5,845 bases of DNA. Origin: Bacillota bacterium (GTDB lineage Bacteria; Bacillota; Clostridia; Christensenellales; Borkfalkiaceae). The notes under the pieces were generated by a model, which was not told where the DNA came from, did no database searches, and saw only the letters and a program-made list of their open reading frames with translations. The stretch is from the NCBI GenBank assembly GCA_021768985.1, contig JAETTR010000087.1, forward strand, positions 1 through 5,845. The letters are read 5' to 3'. This document shows, in pieces, positions 1-5,005 of this stretch (the stretch's first letter is position 1; each line of letters starts with the position of its first letter). The translations under genes were made by a program, and so were the position numbers.

Positions 1-349
1 GCAGATAGCAGGGCAGAATCTCGGCGGGAACATTCAGGAAGCGCACGTTCGGAATCCCTTCCTTTATAATCCGTTCCATCGCCGTCAGAATCACGTTGCT
101 GCACAGCTCCACGGCAATATAATTCACGTTCGGGTTGCGCTTCGCCTTTTCCGCGATAAACCCGCCGTTGCCGCAGCCCACTTCGAGCTCCACGGGATCA
201 TCGTTCCCGAACGCCTCCCGATAGCAAACGGGCGCGCGGAAGTTCTCCGCCGCCTCCTTCAAATTTTTACAGGGCTTTCCCCGCGCAAGTAAAATCGCCG
301 CGCAGGCTTCCATGCGCGGCTCTAAATTGCGCTTTTTCCGCATTCGCAT
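1..349 (-). CDS. trmB: tRNA (guanine-N7-)-methyltransferase, partial (5' part only)
   Basis: Only the first 116 codons are present; the gene runs off the left edge (the family is usually about 210-230 residues). The start MRMRKKRNLEPRME is the usual basic N-terminus of Clostridial TrmB. The SAM-binding motif LEVGCGNGGFI lies at about residues 55-65, followed by NPNVNYIAVE and IPNVRFLNVPAE, all in the order expected for TrmB. By family knowledge it transfers a methyl group from S-adenosylmethionine to N7 of G46 in the variable loop of tRNAs. The catalytic C-terminal half is outside the window. The ATG overlaps the dut stop codon as TGATG, and only a weak purine stretch (GGGGAAAAA) precedes it inside dut, so translational coupling to dut is likely. 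Identification rests on the N-terminal half; a different class I methyltransferase is possible but unlikely. Confidence 0.85.
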   Translation of the reverse strand, partial: MRMRKKRNLEPRMEACAAILLARGKPCKNLKEAAENFRAPVCYREAFGNDDPVELEVGCGNGGFIAEKAKRNPNVNYIAVELCSNVILTAMERIIKEGIPNVRFLNVPAEILPCYL

Positions 350-786
350 CAGTTTTTCCCCGTAGAGCCGAATCCGCCCGCGCCGCGCACCGTTTCCGAA
401 AGCTCGGACGCCTCCCCGAACTCCGCCGTGTAATAGGGCGCGATCACAAGCTGGGCGATGCGGTCGCCGCCGTTGACCGTGCGCGCTTCTTTGCCGTGGT
501 TGTGAAGCGCCACCATCACTTCGCCGCGGTAGTCGCAGTCGATCACCCCCACTTTGTTCGCCGGCGCGAGGTCCTGCTTGCAGGCAAGTCCGCTCCGCGC
601 GTACACGAGTCCGACCGTGCCCGCGGGGAGCTCGATCGCAATGCCCGTATGTACGAACTTCGTTTCGCCCGCGCCGATGACGACGGGCGTTTCTTCGCAG
701 GCGTAGAGGTCTGCGCCCGCGGCAAACTGCGAGCCGTAGACGGGCAGTTTTGCGTTTGCGTTGAGTTTTTTTACGTTGATTTTCAT
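349..786 (-). CDS. dut: deoxyuridine 5'-triphosphate nucleotidohydrolase (dUTPase)
   Basis: A 145-residue protein of the usual length for a trimeric bacterial dUTPase. It hydrolyses dUTP to dUMP and pyrophosphate, which keeps uracil out of DNA and supplies dUMP for dTMP synthesis. All five family motifs are present in order: AGADLYA (23-29), ARSGLA (63-68), GVIDCDYRGEV (80-90, with the catalytic Asp and the uracil-stacking Tyr), GDRIAQLVI (107-115), and the glycine-rich RGAGGFGSTG (134-143) that closes over the phosphates. I chose ATG at 786 because AAAGGAAA sits just upstream and the protein then starts MKINVKKL as in homologues; the open frame extends further upstream, but through the promoter and into the helicase gene. 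The stop overlaps the trmB start, so the two form an operon behind the promoter at 806-834. Nothing appears damaged. Confidence 0.97.
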   Translation of the reverse strand: MKINVKKLNANAKLPVYGSQFAAGADLYACEETPVVIGAGETKFVHTGIAIELPAGTVGLVYARSGLACKQDLAPANKVGVIDCDYRGEVMVALHNHGKEARTVNGGDRIAQLVIAPYYTAEFGEASELSETVRGAGGFGSTGKN

Positions 787-805
787 AGCGGTTTCCTTTG
801 GGGAA

Positions 806-834
806 AGTATACGACAAGGCGGGAAATTTGTCAA
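806..834 (-). promoter_or_regulatory. dut-trmB promoter (sigma-A type)
   Basis: On the minus strand a perfect TTGACA (834-829) is separated by exactly 17 nt from TATACT (811-806). The predicted transcript start near 799 gives a leader of about 13 nt that is little more than the Shine-Dalgarno AAAGGAAA. An imperfect inverted repeat GACAA-N10-TTGTC spans the spacer and could be an operator, but its arms are only 5 bp. Confidence 0.85.
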
Positions 835-854
835 CCGTTTTCCGCGGCGCGCCG

Positions 855-2117
855 CTATCTTACGATGACGAGCCGCTTTCGGGCGCGCGTGATCGCCGTG
901 TACAGCCATTCCCTGCCGTTCTCGAACCGCCCACTCTCGTCGAACACCACCACGAAGTCGTATTCCGAGCCCTGCGCCTTATGGCAGGTGACGGCGTAAG
1001 CGAACTCGAACCGGCATACGGTGTCCTCCCGCTTCACCTTTGCGGTGCGGAGCGCGGCGAGGTTGTTCTCGTGGACGAGCACGCCGTTTTCGAGCAGGCA
1101 CGCCTTTTCGCCGTAGCCGTGGCGATACCTGCCGTTCGTAAATATTCCCGCGTCGAAGGGCAGATCGTAAGTCGTTTTCGGCAAAAAATCGGGCTGGAAA
1201 TCGAGCTGACCGAGCCCGTCCTCCTGCTCGCGCACGCGGTAGCACTTGCCGATAATCCCGTTGACCAGATGAAAATCCCCCCGTTCGTCGAGCGGTTTGC
1301 TCCAATCGTTCAGGGTACAGATCAGCTTTTCGCCGTCGATCGGCAACAGCGTTTCGGGTGAAATACCGTAAAACTCCCGCACCTCCGCGTTCACGGCGAA
1401 ACGGGTGCGGTTGGTACCCACGATAATCTGGTCGGCTTCGGGTAAAAGTCTTTCCCGCACCTCGCGCGTAAAAGCGCGGCGGGGCACGATCTCCACGCCG
1501 TTCCCGTAATCGCTGTAGGGCAGGAAATCGCCGTTCCGCGCGCGCGCCGCAAGCCGCACGATCGGATTGTCCTCTTCCTGCCGCACGATCGTTTTCAGCG
1601 TGATGCAGGCCATGGACAGCAACGTGTTCGTACCGCCCACGGGCGGAAGCTGGGCGGGATCGCCGCAGAACAGACACTTGACGCCGAAGGAGAGCAGATC
1701 GCGCAACACTTCGTCCGACACCATGGACGTCTCGTCCACCACGATCAGGCGGATATCCTTGGAGAGCTTGTCCTTTCTGACGAAGCGCAGAAACCGTTCG
1801 GAAATCACTTCGCCGTTCTCGTCCACCTCGATGTCCTCTTCCCGCGTGTAAATCAGGCTATGTACCGTGCCCGCGGGCGTGCCGCCGCGGACGAGCACGG
1901 AAGCGGCTTTCCCCGTGGGCGCGACGAACACGACGCTCTCCCCCGGCACGAGTCCGAAATCGCGCACGATATAATCGATTAAAAAGGTCTTACCCGTGCC
2001 GGCGTACCCGCACAGGACGAAGATCTGCGTATTCAGATTGTAAAACCATTCCCGCACGAGCTCCGCCGCCTCGGCTTGGTCCGGCGTGAGCGTAAACGGC
2101 TTTTGCGAAACCTTCAT
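855..2117 (-). CDS. stand-alone RecD/Dda-like SF1B DNA helicase
   Basis: A 420-residue ATP-dependent helicase of superfamily 1B, predicted to translocate 5'-3' on single-stranded DNA. Motifs in order: Walker A GYAGTGKT (37-44), motif Ia APTGKAA (66-72), Walker B VVDETSMV (126-133), motif III CGDPAQLPPVG (151-161), VGTNRTR (233-239), motif V TCHKAQGSEYD (377-387) and motif VI LYTAITRARKRL (405-416). This matches an AAA_30-like N-terminal half with a UvrD_C_2-like C-terminal half. It is close to phage T4 Dda in length and far shorter than RecD2, lacking the long N-terminal extension. ATG at 2117 was chosen because the 46-codon upstream extension runs through the promoter and looks non-coding. 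No Shine-Dalgarno precedes the start. No terminator with a T-run follows, so some transcripts may continue into dut. The exact role (replication restart, repair, or a domesticated phage helicase) cannot be read from sequence. Confidence 0.9.
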   Translation of the reverse strand: MKVSQKPFTLTPDQAEAAELVREWFYNLNTQIFVLCGYAGTGKTFLIDYIVRDFGLVPGESVVFVAPTGKAASVLVRGGTPAGTVHSLIYTREEDIEVDENGEVISERFLRFVRKDKLSKDIRLIVVDETSMVSDEVLRDLLSFGVKCLFCGDPAQLPPVGGTNTLLSMACITLKTIVRQEEDNPIVRLAARARNGDFLPYSDYGNGVEIVPRRAFTREVRERLLPEADQIIVGTNRTRFAVNAEVREFYGISPETLLPIDGEKLICTLNDWSKPLDERGDFHLVNGIIGKCYRVREQEDGLGQLDFQPDFLPKTTYDLPFDAGIFTNGRYRHGYGEKACLLENGVLVHENNLAALRTAKVKREDTVCRFEFAYAVTCHKAQGSEYDFVVVFDESGRFENGREWLYTAITRARKRLVIVR

Positions 2118-2123
2118 ACCGAC

Positions 2124-2152
2124 ATTATACCATACCTGCCGCAAGATTACAA
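2124..2152 (-). promoter_or_regulatory. helicase gene promoter with extended -10, predicted leaderless
   Basis: On the minus strand TTGTAA (2152-2147), a 17-nt spacer and a perfect TATAAT (2129-2124) are seen, with TGG directly before the -10 making an extended -10. Only six bases, GTCGGT, separate the -10 from ATG. Standard spacing puts transcript position +1 on the A of the start codon. The -35 matches consensus at 4 of 6 positions. Confidence 0.75.
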
Positions 2153-2163
2153 ACGTTTGTTTT
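2149..2163 (-). promoter_or_regulatory. palindromic operator candidate over the helicase -35
   Basis: ACAAACGTTTGT (2149-2160) is a perfect 12-bp palindrome overlapping the -35 hexamer. Read on the minus strand from 2163, AAAACAAACGTTTG resembles the Gram-positive LexA/DinR box (GAAC-N4-GTTC with flanking C and G), keeping AAC-N4-GTT and losing the outer C and G. It is a candidate only; the site could also bind another dimeric repressor or be a chance product of an AT-rich spacer. Confidence 0.3.
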
Positions 2164-2199
2164 AAAAATTTGAAATTTTTATGAAAGAAACGGAAAAAA

Positions 2200-2625
2200 T
2201 CAGGGCGCGGAAAAGACGGCGTGCAGGAGCTTTCCGTGAAAATTGTAGTCCACAACGATCTTCCCGTTCTTCATGGGGAAGGTATACGACGACGTGCGCA
2301 AGCCCGTCTTTGCCGAAAAAGTGATCTTCTCCCCTTCGGGATCGGCGTGATAGTCGCCCGAATATCCGCCCTCGCCGCCCGTTTTGTCGCGGTAGAAAAG
2401 AGTAAATCCCCCGCCGTAATCGAGCTCGAGAACGATTTTCTCGAAGTTCTCCGAAAAATCCTTCCCGCCGATTTTCAGTTCCTTACATTCGTACATTCCG
2501 AGATAGGGCTTGGCAAGCTCGGGCAGCGTGCTCATTTTTTCCACCGAGCACCCGCAGAGCGCGAGCAAGGCGCACAACACTGCCGCGCCGAATAAAAATC
2601 TCCGCCAAAACATTCTTTTTTGCAT
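2200..2625 (-). CDS. small hypothetical lipoprotein, lipocalin-like beta-barrel candidate
   Basis: A 141-residue protein if started at ATG 2625 (MQKRMFWRRF); ATG at 2613 (137 residues) and TTG at 2631 are also possible. The N-terminus is basic (KR..RR), followed by a hydrophobic stretch and the lipobox LCGC with Cys26 as the predicted lipidated residue, so export and membrane anchoring by Lgt/LspA are expected. The mature part has alternating strand-like segments (YLGMYECKELKIGG, KIVLELDYGGGFTLFYRD, GGYSGDYHADPEGEKITFS, KIVVDYNF). That resembles small Firmicute lipocalin-like lipoproteins, but I do not recognise a named family and assign no function. No Shine-Dalgarno is visible before any candidate start. 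It is head-to-head with the plus-strand kinase gene, and no hairpin with GC content separates it from the helicase promoter downstream. Confidence 0.75.
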   Translation of the reverse strand: MQKRMFWRRFLFGAAVLCALLALCGCSVEKMSTLPELAKPYLGMYECKELKIGGKDFSENFEKIVLELDYGGGFTLFYRDKTGGEGGYSGDYHADPEGEKITFSAKTGLRTSSYTFPMKNGKIVVDYNFHGKLLHAVFSAP

Positions 2626-2636
2626 GAACAAAGTAT

Positions 2637-2665
2637 TTGCATTTTTTCGGAATTCATGCTATGAT
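2637..2665 (+). promoter_or_regulatory. promoter of the ProB-like kinase gene
   Basis: TTGCAT (2637-2642), a 17-nt spacer and TATGAT (2660-2665) with TGC just before it, forming an extended -10. Predicted transcription starts near 2672, giving a leader of about 24 nt that contains GAAAGGA (2681-2687) well placed before ATG 2696. The weak -35 (3 of 6) is compensated by the extended -10. Confidence 0.65.
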
Positions 2666-2695
2666 GAATCAAGACGGAACGAAAGGAACAAAAAT

Positions 2696-3517
2696 ATGAA
2701 ATTCGATACCGAGCTCGTGGGCAAAATCGGCTCGATGGCGCTCATCGACAAAAAAGACAATCTGATCGACTACACGCGGGTGGCGCGGCTCTCGCGGGAG
2801 CTCCGCCCCGGCTATATCTGGGTTTCGAGCGGCGCGACGGAGATCGGGCGGCTCGACTACCTTTCCCGCAACAACGGCAAAGAGCTGACGGGCGAAACCG
2901 CGAAAACGGACTATGCGGCGCAGGGACAGGCGATTCTCATGCAGACCTACCGCCAGTTCGCCGACCCAAACTATTCGCTGCGGCAGGTGCTCGTGGAGCA
3001 CCAGCACTTCAACGATCCGCAAAAGAGCGCGCACCTGCGCGATCTTCTGCTCCGTTGTCGCGATCAGAACGCCGTGCCGATCGTCAACTATAACGACGCG
3101 GTCTCCAACGACGAGAATCGCCACCTCGAAATCACCGCACTCATGCAAAAGAACGGGCGGGTCTACGAGTGCGTGGACAACGACGAAACCGCCTCGCGGA
3201 TCGCCTGTCTCGTGCGCGCGCGCAACCTGATTATCTTTACGAGCGTGGACGGCATTTACACCGATCCCGACGATCCCGCCACGCTGGTGGAAGAAATTGC
3301 GGGAAAGAACGAAGCGGAACTGCTCGAAAATATCGAAGCGCATAAAAAATTCTGCGCGGGCGCAAGCCGCGCGGGCGCGAACGGCGCGAAGGCGAAGCTC
3401 GAATACGTCAAGGACGCCGCCGCGCAGGGCACCGCCGTATACATCGCCAACGCGAAATACGCGATCGCGGAAGTGTTGAACGGTAGCGTTCCCTGCACGA
3501 AAATCGGCGTGCGGTAA
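2696..3517 (+). CDS. glutamate 5-kinase-like amino acid kinase (ProB-like, no PUA domain)
   Basis: A 273-residue amino acid kinase fold protein most like glutamate 5-kinase, which phosphorylates the gamma-carboxylate of glutamate as the first step of proline synthesis. Seen in order: VGKIGSMAL with Lys10 (phosphate contact), VSSGATEIG (43-51), AAQGQAILMQTYRQF (74-88), RQVLVEHQHF, VPIVNYNDAVSNDE (127-140), VDNDETASRIA (160-170, substrate and Mg loop), IIFTSVDGIYTDPDDP (179-194), and GANGAKAKLEYVKDAA with Lys234 where E. coli ProB has its GGMSTKL lysine. The protein ends without the C-terminal PUA domain of E. coli ProB (367 residues). ATG 2696 follows a good ribosome site; the open frame upstream runs over the promoter. 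The gene is monocistronic, and no proA neighbour is present. The GTGGM loop of ProB is replaced by RAGANGA, so a related substrate cannot be excluded. Confidence 0.8.
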   Translation: MKFDTELVGKIGSMALIDKKDNLIDYTRVARLSRELRPGYIWVSSGATEIGRLDYLSRNNGKELTGETAKTDYAAQGQAILMQTYRQFADPNYSLRQVLVEHQHFNDPQKSAHLRDLLLRCRDQNAVPIVNYNDAVSNDENRHLEITALMQKNGRVYECVDNDETASRIACLVRARNLIIFTSVDGIYTDPDDPATLVEEIAGKNEAELLENIEAHKKFCAGASRAGANGAKAKLEYVKDAAAQGTAVYIANAKYAIAEVLNGSVPCTKIGVR

Positions 3518-3530
3518 AAATTTAAAACTG

Positions 3531-3556
3531 AAAAACGGGCTTGCGCCCGTTTTTTT
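3531..3556. terminator. bidirectional rho-independent terminator
   Basis: AAAAACGGGC (3531-3540), loop TTGC, GCCCGTTTTT (3545-3554) form a perfect 10-bp stem, followed on the plus strand by more T. On the minus strand the same hairpin is preceded by an A-run and ends in TTTTT. It serves the plus-strand kinase gene and the convergent rubredoxin fusion gene, whose TAA stop (3557-3555) lies inside its A/T tract. Confidence 0.92.
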
Positions 3557-4202
3557 ATTGCTTTTTAAAATGTTCCTTGCCGACGCCGCACAGCGGGCAA
3601 ACCCAATCGTCGGGCAATTCCTCGAAGGGAATTTCTCCGTCGTACTCGTAACCGCACACGTCGCAAACGTAGCGCGCGCGTTCCGGCTCCGCGTTTTCCG
3701 TCTCTTCGCCGCGGAAGGTGGGCGCGTTTGCCGAAGTCTTGCCCTTCAATACTTTATGGTAGTAAGCGTACGTCATGGGCGTTCCCTTCTGCATGTTGTC
3801 CGCCTCGATCACTTCGCCCAGAAAGACGGTATGCGTAGCCGTCTCCATGCGACCGGTCACCTTACAGCTGATGAACGCCATGCCGCCGTCAGGCACGGGA
3901 AGCTTGCCGCGCACCGCATAGGGCACGCCCTCGAACTTATCCACCTCTCTGCCCGAACAGAACCCGAATCTGCCGATCAGCTTCGAATCGCTCTGCTCCG
4001 CAAGGACGGTAATGGCAAAATATCCCGTTTTTTCGATGCACGCGTGCGTATAGTTCTTTTTGTTGATGCTCACCGCCACCGACGCGGGGTCGGAAGTAAT
4101 CTGCATGGCGCTGTTCGCCACGCAACCGACGGGTTTGCCCTCCTCCCACGTGGTGCAAAGATATACCCCGTACGAGAGATTGTAAAGCGCGGAATGGTTC
4201 AT
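3555..4202 (-). CDS. hrb: high-molecular-weight rubredoxin: flavin reductase-rubredoxin fusion
   Basis: A 215-residue two-domain redox protein. Residues about 1-155 are a flavin reductase-like FMN-binding split barrel (GKPVGCVANSAMQITSDP, VSINKKNYTHACIEKTGYFAITVL, ISCKVTGRM, HTVFLGEV). A charged linker (GEETENAEPER) leads to a C-terminal rubredoxin with iron ligands Cys180, Cys183, Cys202 and Cys205 (CDVCGY, DDWVCPLCG). Only 18 residues separate the two CxxC pairs, against 29 in classic rubredoxins, so this is the shortened type. The fusion matches Moorella Hrb, which passes electrons from NADH to the flavodiiron protein FprA for reduction of O2 or NO; that role here is inferred, as no FprA gene is in view. 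ATG 4202 has AGGAGA seven bases upstream. It is monocistronic with its own promoter and terminator. The symbol hrb follows the Moorella protein. Confidence 0.9.
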   Translation of the reverse strand: MNHSALYNLSYGVYLCTTWEEGKPVGCVANSAMQITSDPASVAVSINKKNYTHACIEKTGYFAITVLAEQSDSKLIGRFGFCSGREVDKFEGVPYAVRGKLPVPDGGMAFISCKVTGRMETATHTVFLGEVIEADNMQKGTPMTYAYYHKVLKGKTSANAPTFRGEETENAEPERARYVCDVCGYEYDGEIPFEELPDDWVCPLCGVGKEHFKKQ

Positions 4203-4225
4203 AATCGTTCTCCTGTATTCGTCAG

Positions 4226-4254
4226 TTTATACGAAATTGAAACTAAATATACAA
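4226..4254 (-). promoter_or_regulatory. promoter of the rubredoxin fusion gene
   Basis: On the minus strand TTGTAT (4254-4249), 17 nt, TATAAA (4231-4226). Predicted start near 4219 gives a 17-nt leader containing AGGAGA. The TT of the -35 is also the end of the T-tract of the upstream terminator, so the two signals share bases. Confidence 0.7.
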
Positions 4255-4280
4255 AAAAGCGGACGACGACGCCCGCTTTT
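4253..4280 (-). terminator. rho-independent terminator of the ackA-yceD-rpmF unit
   Basis: On the minus strand AAAAGCGGGCG (4280-4270), loop TCGT, CGTCCGCTTTT (4265-4255) pair over 11 bp with one G-T wobble, and two further T follow to give a six-T tract. It lies 14 nt after the rpmF stop codon. Confidence 0.9.
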
Positions 4281-4294
4281 ACGTTCGAAAAAAG

Positions 4295-4483
4295 TCAGTT
4301 CTTTTCTTCTTTCTGCGCAACGACTTCCTTGCCGTCGTAGAATCCGCACTTCGAGCAGACTCTGTGCGCTTCTTTCAGTTCGTGACAATGCGGGCATTCC
4401 ACGAGCGTAGCCGCAGTCGCCTTGTAGTTTGCAAAACGCTTGTCGGTTCTGCTCTTCGATTGTTTTCTCTTGGGTACAGCCAT
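4295..4483 (-). CDS. rpmF: 50S ribosomal protein L32 (bL32, zinc-ribbon form)
   Basis: A 62-residue basic protein starting MAVPKRKQSKSRTDKRFANYK, the invariant opening of bL32, a small component of the large ribosomal subunit. Cys30, Cys33, Cys43 and Cys46 (CPHC, CSKC) form a complete zinc ribbon, so this is the zinc-binding C+ form; a zinc-independent C- paralogue, if any, is not in the window. ATG 4483 is preceded by a strong Shine-Dalgarno AAGAGGTG (4498-4491) with 7 nt spacing, in contrast to the SD-less start of yceD just upstream. It follows yceD after 21 nt and is clearly cotranscribed, the usual bacterial arrangement. A strong terminator follows. Confidence 0.98.
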   Translation of the reverse strand: MAVPKRKQSKSRTDKRFANYKATAATLVECPHCHELKEAHRVCSKCGFYDGKEVVAQKEEKN

Positions 4484-4504
4484 CTTTAACCACCTCTTTT
4501 TCTT

Positions 4505-4918
4505 TTATTCTTGCTCCCCGTCGGGAATCGAACATTCCCTGCAGAGGAGTTTCGGGGGAAGTGCGAACAGCACCGAATCCCGAACGAATTCGCTTAAATC
4601 CACCACGCCGCAGGAATACCCGTAAGTTTCCCCGTCGCCTCCGTTCGGTTCGAAGATTCCGCAAACGTCCTCCTCGATCGTCTGCCGCGCCTCGCTCAAA
4701 CAGCGGGAACAGCTTCCTTCGAGCACGAACGTAACGCGCCCCTTCGCTTCCACCGTATTGTCCTCGAAAATTTCGTAGCGGAGCCGAAACTCCGCAGGCG
4801 CCGCGAACCGCACGTACGGGATATCGACGAGACCGTCGTCCGCCTCGTATTCGAACGAGAGCTCCCCTTCGTAAGTTTTTCCGGCAACCAATCTACGAAC
4901 GTCTATTTTGGGAATCAT
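4505..4918 (-). CDS. yceD: YceD/DUF177 family protein, large-subunit biogenesis factor
   Basis: A 137-residue DUF177 (YceD, Yl-1-type) protein. Members sit next to rpmF across bacteria and are linked to 23S rRNA/50S metabolism; the biochemical activity is not settled. Seen here: N-terminal MIPKIDVRRLVAGKTYEGEL, a central EAKGRVTFVLEGSCSRCLSEARQTIEEDV with Cys70 and Cys73, then VVDLSEFVRDSVLFALPPKLLC typical of the family, and a second pair Cys126 and Cys129 (CREC). The protein stops eight residues later, without the GLCPxCG-type tail seen in many relatives; reading the last stretch in other frames does not restore it. The start at 4918 gives the expected N-terminus but has no Shine-Dalgarno and lies about 5 nt from the predicted transcript start. 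ackA lies upstream on the same strand. Confidence 0.88.
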   Translation of the reverse strand: MIPKIDVRRLVAGKTYEGELSFEYEADDGLVDIPYVRFAAPAEFRLRYEIFEDNTVEAKGRVTFVLEGSCSRCLSEARQTIEEDVCGIFEPNGGDGETYGYSCGVVDLSEFVRDSVLFALPPKLLCRECSIPDGEQE

Positions 4919-4929
4919 TGACTTAAAAA

Positions 4930-4958
4930 AGTATAGGATATTTACACGGGTTTGTCAA
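4930..4958 (-). promoter_or_regulatory. proximal yceD-rpmF promoter (P1)
   Basis: On the minus strand a perfect TTGACA (4958-4953), exactly 17 nt, and TATACT (4935-4930), the same hexamers as the dut promoter. Standard spacing puts +1 at about 4923, leaving only AGTCA before the yceD ATG. Confidence 0.85.
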
Positions 4959-4974
4959 TCTTTTTTCAAGCCAA

Positions 4975-5005
4975 ATTATAAGAATTTGCGAAAAATTGCT
5001 GACAA
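4975..5005 (-). promoter_or_regulatory. possible distal yceD-rpmF promoter (P2)
   Basis: On the minus strand TTGTCA (5005-5000), starting right after the ackA stop codon, is followed after 19 nt by a perfect TATAAT (4980-4975). The spacer is longer than ideal. The -10 lies in a 6-bp inverted repeat CAAATT-N5-AATTTG (4972-4988). A P2 transcript would have a leader of roughly 50 nt, but still without a clear Shine-Dalgarno. Confidence 0.4.

Noticed and set aside
844..855. Perfect GC palindrome GCGGCGCGCCGC abutting the helicase stop codon, as a terminator
   Set aside because: It can fold, but no T-run follows on either strand, and it overlaps the stop codon in GC-rich sequence where such palindromes arise easily.
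979..1677. Second minus-strand frame within the helicase gene
   Set aside because: The arginine-rich, motif-free product is typical of an alternative frame in GC-rich coding DNA.
2163..2185. Inverted repeat AAAAATTT-C-AAATTTTT after the lipoprotein gene, as a terminator
   Set aside because: The stem is only A-T pairs with no workable loop beyond the centre, and is followed by A rather than T on the gene's strand; it looks like AT-rich spacer.
2118..2255. 46-codon N-terminal extension of the helicase frame
   Set aside because: It runs through the promoter and AT-rich spacer and overlaps the lipoprotein end; the RecD/Dda-like fold starts properly at ATG 2117.
2510..2695. 62-codon upstream extension of the kinase frame
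   Set aside because: It is antisense to the lipoprotein gene and crosses the kinase promoter; ATG 2696 has a good ribosome site and gives the expected N-terminus.
3558..4340. Long plus-strand open frame opposite the rubredoxin fusion and rpmF gene
   Set aside because: It is a shadow of the real minus-strand gene: arginine/histidine-rich low-complexity product, no ribosome site, and it crosses two terminator or promoter regions.
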